Positions 6,482 to 8,440 of a stretch of 8,440 nucleotides of DNA are shown here, piece after piece; position 1 is the stretch's first letter, and each line of letters begins with the position of its first letter. The DNA is from an uncultured Clostridium sp. Its GTDB lineage: Bacteria > Bacillota > Clostridia > TANB77 > CAG-508. The notes beneath the pieces are model-generated. The model did not search any database and was not told the DNA's origin. It saw only the letters and a program-made list of their open reading frames with translations. The stretch covers positions 1 through 8,440 of the forward strand of contig CAMSEM010000053.1 of the NCBI GenBank assembly GCA_947057505.1. Reading direction: 5' to 3'. A program made the translations under genes and the position numbers.

Positions 6482-7336
6482 ATGAAAAAAGAAATTATAA
6501 AAACAGAAATGAAAGTAAAAGATAATCTAGTGAGAGTAATGAGAGTTGGAGATATTGATTATATTTCTTTAACTGACTTAGCAAAATATCAAAATGAAGA
6601 TGATCCATCAGGAGTTATTAGAAATTGGATGTCTAATAAAAATTCTTTTGATTTTTATAATCTTTGGGAGGAATTACACAATGAAAATTTTAATTCCGTG
6701 GAATCACACAGAATTAAAATTGATGAAGTTGGATATAATCGTTTTACAATGACACCAAATAGATGGAAAAAAGATTTTAATGCCATTGGCATTATTCCAA
6801 GTAGTGGAAAATACAGCATAGGAACATTTGCACATCCAGACATTGCTTTTGAATTTGCTAGCTGGCTGAACACTGAATTTAAATTATATTTGATTACAGA
6901 ATTTGAGAGACTAAAGAAAAATGAAAGCTATCAAAATAAAATAAATTGGTCAGTAAGAAGAGAATTAGCAAAAACAAATTATAGAATACACACTGATAGC
7001 ATAAAGGAAAATATAATTCCAACTTTAACAGAAAATCAAAAACAATATGTGTATGCAAATGAAGCAGATATATTAAATGTGGCTTTATTTGGAATGACTG
7101 CAAAAGAATGGAAAGATAAAAATCCTAATTTAGATGGAAATATGCAAGAATATTTCGGCAATGACTTCGAAAATGCATTAAACAAAGCGGTAAAACGTGT
7201 AGGAAGTCGGGAATTAGGAGATAGTTTGGATATCCATATTATTTTTCTCCCGAAATTGAATCCTTCTAAATTCTCGATAAAACATGATGAACCCAAACGA
7301 GGAGGGGATGCATATATCTATGTAATTGCTGAATAA
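6482..7336 (+). CDS. KilA-N domain protein with atypical C-terminus
   Basis: KilA-N is a DNA-binding domain common in phages, large DNA viruses and bacterial mobile elements, often in antirepressor-like proteins; no enzymatic role is known. Visible landmarks in the 284-aa product: DYISLTDLAKYQ (26-37), IRNWMSNKNSFDFYNLWEEL (46-65), AIGIIPSSGKYSIGTFAHPD (about 101-120) and IAFEFASWLNTEFKLYLITE (121-140), a typical domain end. A helical second part follows, with YRIHTDSIKENIIP and ANEADILNVALFGMTAKEW, as in clostridial homologues. After MQEY (221-224) the usual helical tail is replaced by about 60 residues ending DAYIYVIAE. Arginines before this point are nearly all AGA, whereas the tail uses CGT, CGG and CGA, which suggests a graft from other DNA. 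The RBS is weak (AAGG about 11 bases upstream), which suggests translation tied to the preceding gene. A terminator follows at 7341. Confidence 0.85.
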   Translation: MKKEIIKTEMKVKDNLVRVMRVGDIDYISLTDLAKYQNEDDPSGVIRNWMSNKNSFDFYNLWEELHNENFNSVESHRIKIDEVGYNRFTMTPNRWKKDFNAIGIIPSSGKYSIGTFAHPDIAFEFASWLNTEFKLYLITEFERLKKNESYQNKINWSVRRELAKTNYRIHTDSIKENIIPTLTENQKQYVYANEADILNVALFGMTAKEWKDKNPNLDGNMQEYFGNDFENALNKAVKRVGSRELGDSLDIHIIFLPKLNPSKFSIKHDEPKRGGDAYIYVIAE

Positions 7337-7340
7337 GCAC

Positions 7341-7373
7341 AGAGGCAAAGTTGTTTTTCAACTTTGCCTCTTT
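7341..7373 (+). terminator. Intrinsic terminator after KilA-N gene
   Basis: A perfect 13-bp stem, AGAGGCAAAGTTG (7341-7353) with CAACTTTGCCTCT (7359-7371), closes a TTTTT loop, beginning four bases after the stop codon. The U-run behind it is short (three T), but the stem is strong. It should end the 6101-7336 transcript. Confidence 0.85.
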
Positions 7374-7424
7374 ACCATAAAAGGAACTTACTAGTTTTTT
7401 ATACAATCAAATTTATATTTTTAA

Positions 7425-7453
7425 TTGAAATTTATAAAAAATTTGTGTATAAT
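7425..7453 (+). promoter_or_regulatory. Promoter for the non-coding segment at 7460
   Basis: TTGAAA (7425-7430), a 17-bp spacer, TATAAT (7448-7453). This is near-consensus with optimal spacing and predicts a start near 7460. No protein gene with a start codon and RBS follows directly, which is the main reason to suspect an RNA gene. The terminator at 7341-7373 insulates it from the upstream operon. Confidence 0.7.
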
Positions 7454-7459
7454 AAGTTT

Positions 7460-7574
7460 ATAAATTAGAAAGAGAATAAAAAGTTCGTAACCTGTAAGAA
7501 AACTCCACCCAAAGATATAATCGTCGCACCAAACGAAAAAACGATTAAATCGACTGTAACAGGTCGACTTTTTG
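7460..7574 (+). ncRNA. Candidate structured small RNA (undescribed)
   Basis: The segment follows a near-consensus promoter and folds into a long closing stem: AAAAAGT (7478-7484) with ACTTTTT (7567-7573), CG (7486-7487) with CG (7565-7566), and ACCTGT (7490-7495) with ACAGGT (7559-7564). That makes 15 bp with two small bulges on the 5' side only. Inside is a 7-bp stem TAATCGT/ACGATTA (7518-7524 with 7541-7547). The 3' side of the closing stem can instead form TCGAC/GTCGA (7550-7554 with 7563-7567), so two states exclude each other. The T-run at 7569-7573 could end the RNA. A single-stranded CTCCACCC (7503-7510) could pair with Shine-Dalgarno sequences. G+C is about 39 percent, clearly above its flanks. 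Caution: one frame on each strand is open for about 38 codons here, without ATG, GTG or a placed TTG start, so a decayed coding fragment is the alternative. I match it to no known RNA family. Confidence 0.4.
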
Positions 7575-7645
7575 TAAAAAATCAATAATTTGAAATATTA
7601 TTTGATAAAAGTAAAAAAGTATGTATCATAAAAATATAGGAAACA

Positions 7646-7665
7646 AACATACAGAAATGTATGTT
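7646..7665 (+). repeat. 8-bp hairpin with GAAA tetraloop
   Basis: AACATACA (7646-7653) and TGTATGTT (7658-7665) are perfect complements around GAAA, a stable GNRA-type loop. It stands 15 bases before a second, larger hairpin and may be part of a longer transcript from the 7425 promoter. Confidence 0.5.
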
Positions 7666-7680
7666 GCCAATATATTTAGC

Positions 7681-7721
7681 GAAACACTACATTGCTGTTC
7701 CAAAGCAAAATGTAGTGTTTC
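7681..7721 (+). terminator. Strong hairpin, probable terminator
   Basis: GAAACACTACATT (7681-7693) pairs perfectly with AATGTAGTGTTTC (7709-7721), and GCT/AGC extends it past one bulge. Only a loose A/T-rich tract (ATTTATT) follows rather than a U-run. It probably ends any transcript coming from 7460 before the next promoter at 7782. The 7574-7645 stretch before it holds nothing else I can support beyond a weak A/T hairpin near 7584-7602. Confidence 0.55.
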
Positions 7722-7781
7722 ATTTATTCCTTATTCATCCACATTATTAATAGAAGGAGCGCAATATTATTGTGCATATTT

Positions 7782-7810
7782 TTGACTTTCCTCTACAAAC
7801 GGTGTATAAT
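7782..7810 (+). promoter_or_regulatory. Strong promoter of the 7879 gene
   Basis: TTGACT (7782-7787), a 17-bp spacer, TATAAT (7805-7810): one mismatch from consensus in twelve. The predicted start near 7817 gives a leader of about 60 bases. Confidence 0.85.
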
Positions 7811-7820
7811 TATATTATAC
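7804..7820. promoter_or_regulatory. Palindromic operator candidate over the -10 box
   Basis: GTATAATTATATTATAC is a perfect inverted repeat with 7-base arms and a 3-base centre. It contains the whole -10 box and reaches the predicted start site, so a dimer bound here would block RNA polymerase. The A/T-rich arms recall Fur/PerR-type boxes (PerR: TTATAATNATTATAA), but the 7-3-7 spacing differs, so the regulator is unknown. Confidence 0.5.
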
Positions 7821-7878
7821 ATGATTAATATTTCATATTTATTGGTACTATTTACTATACTATTAAGGAGGGCATATC

Positions 7879-8232
7879 ATGAGTAAAATTGTAATTGCTG
7901 TAAGTGTACCGAAAGACAAATGTCCATTAGATGTATTAGCACAAATGGGAGAGCGGATAAGGAATTCATGGATTTATCTTCACGAAAATGCTTATTTGCA
8001 CTTATTAAATAGTGAAGGAGCAAAAATTCACCCCCAAAGTTACACTGGTAATCATTTAGAAACTTTAATTGAGTTTGAAGCAACTCAAGATTATCCAGAA
8101 ACAGCTATTGTTTGCATAGTTCCTTCTTCTAGTGGATTTGGAAAGGTAACCGAAATTTTTTCTGAAGATATTGCATATCGTTTTCCCCCTACCGTCCCAG
8201 AAAAGTACTACTACTTGAAAATGGAAGAATAA
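7879..8232 (+). CDS. Uncharacterised 117-aa protein
   Basis: ATG at 7879 is preceded by AAGGAGG at seven bases, an excellent ribosome binding site, and by a near-consensus promoter, so this gene should be well expressed when not repressed. The product begins MSKIVIAVSVPKDKCP with an alternating hydrophobic strand, continues through a helical-looking DVLAQMGERIRNSWIYLHEN, then several possible strands (TLIEFEA, ETAIVCIVPSSSGFGKV) and an aromatic tail (PEKYYYLKMEE). It has no signal peptide, membrane segment, or motif I recognise; it is probably a small cytoplasmic alpha/beta protein with two cysteines (residues 15 and about 78). It is a single-gene unit: a palindrome over its -10 box suggests tight regulation and a hairpin terminator follows 14 bases after the stop. 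Codon use is less extreme than in the 4359-7150 genes, so it may be backbone rather than island. The function is unknown. Confidence 0.8.
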   Translation: MSKIVIAVSVPKDKCPLDVLAQMGERIRNSWIYLHENAYLHLLNSEGAKIHPQSYTGNHLETLIEFEATQDYPETAIVCIVPSSSGFGKVTEIFSEDIAYRFPPTVPEKYYYLKMEE

Positions 8233-8245
8233 TTTGTTTTTAAAT

Positions 8246-8289
8246 AATAGATTAATGCTTGATAACAAGTATTAATCTATTTATCTTTT
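8246..8289 (+). terminator. Intrinsic terminator of the 7879 gene
   Basis: AATAGATTAAT-G-CTTG (8246-8261) pairs with CAAG-T-ATTAATCTATT (8266-8281), 16 bp including one G-U, around an ATAA loop. A T-rich tract (TTATCTTTT) runs to 8289. It starts 14 bases after the stop codon. Confidence 0.88.
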
Positions 8290-8340
8290 CAGCATAAATT
8301 GTATATCCTATAGCATTGCATACTACCTCAAATATCTATA

Positions 8341-8440
8341 TTAAGACAATAGGTCACACAAAACATCCTTAAAATTTTGGTATTTGATAAAAATGTAAGA
8401 TGCAGGAAGAATAAGAGTACAAGTTAGGTGGTTTACGAAT
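8341..8440 (-). other. Possible edge-truncated reading frame, otherwise empty
   Basis: The last 150 bases hold no complete gene. On the minus strand a frame enters from the window edge and runs about 32 codons (FVNHLTCTLILPASYIFIKY and on) to a TAA at 8341-8343. In such A/T-rich DNA an open run of this length is not rare. It could be the end of a gene lying beyond the window or chance. Confidence 0.15.

Noticed and set aside
7502..7511. CTCCACC shared with the ssrA 3' end, as a possible att duplicate
   Set aside because: Only seven bases match and the flanks differ; too short to be a direct repeat of the ssrA end.
7621..7785. 54-codon plus-strand open frame (MYHKNIGNKHTEMYVANIFS and on)
   Set aside because: No Shine-Dalgarno, it runs straight through two perfect hairpins, and it ends inside the -35 region of the next promoter; cysteine-rich composition also looks like chance.
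7754..7833. AAGGAG followed by a GTG at 7772 and an 18-codon frame
   Set aside because: Spacing is too long (12 bases), the peptide is tiny and it overlaps the promoter of the 7879 gene.
1..8440. CRISPR array, tRNA or rRNA genes
   Set aside because: No regularly spaced direct repeats, no cloverleaf other than the tRNA-like part of ssrA, and no rRNA signature were seen.

Overview
The window is AT-rich, with A/T-biased third codon positions, consensus SigA-type promoters (TTGACA/TATAAT-like boxes spaced 17 bp) and strong AGGAGG-type ribosome binding sites. Together with the clostridial look of RecG, the LacX-type epimerase and the tmRNA, this points to a low-GC Bacillota genome, most likely class Clostridia. 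I cannot name a genus.

Left part (1-3900), chromosomal backbone. A decayed nucleoside-monophosphate-kinase-like (cytidylate-kinase-like) remnant on the plus strand meets a block of minus-strand genes at a shared hairpin terminator. The minus-strand block holds an aldose 1-epimerase family gene with its own consensus promoter, followed by a small two-helix membrane protein gene broken by a one-base frameshift. Next upstream is recG, the ATP-dependent DNA helicase for stalled forks and Holliday junctions. A promoter lies inside the longest recG reading frame, so recG is re-started here at 3767 (689 aa). A long imperfect hairpin sits directly after the recG stop codon.

Middle (3860-4310), ssrA. 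A complete tmRNA gene lies divergent to recG, with promoter, acceptor stem, T arm, encoded CCA, tag frame and terminator. The inferred tag, after the charged alanine, is ADNRELAYAA.

Right part (4311-8440), accessory DNA downstream of ssrA. In order it holds: a hairpin that buries the Shine-Dalgarno of a small gene interrupted by an in-frame UAG; a serine recombinase that keeps its catalytic, recombinase and zinc-ribbon parts but ends early at 365 aa; a C-rich stretch with nested inverted repeats that may be a former transfer or recombination site; an uncharacterised 115-aa gene with a KilA-N-domain gene behind it; and a terminator. The last ~60 residues of the KilA-N protein differ from the rest in codon choice and look grafted on. 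Beyond the terminator, a consensus promoter drives a segment (about 7460-7574) with no usable start codon but a 15-bp closing stem and competing internal stems, which I propose as an undescribed small RNA. It is followed by two more hairpins. The last gene (7879-8232) encodes an unrecognised 117-aa protein with a near-consensus promoter, a perfect palindrome over the -10 box and its own terminator.

Reading as a whole: a stable chromosomal segment (epimerase, recG, ssrA) borders a partly eroded mobile island with several broken genes. The most promising items for new biology are the 7460-7574 RNA candidate, the palindrome-controlled orphan gene at 7879, and the sequestered-RBS/amber gene just after ssrA.
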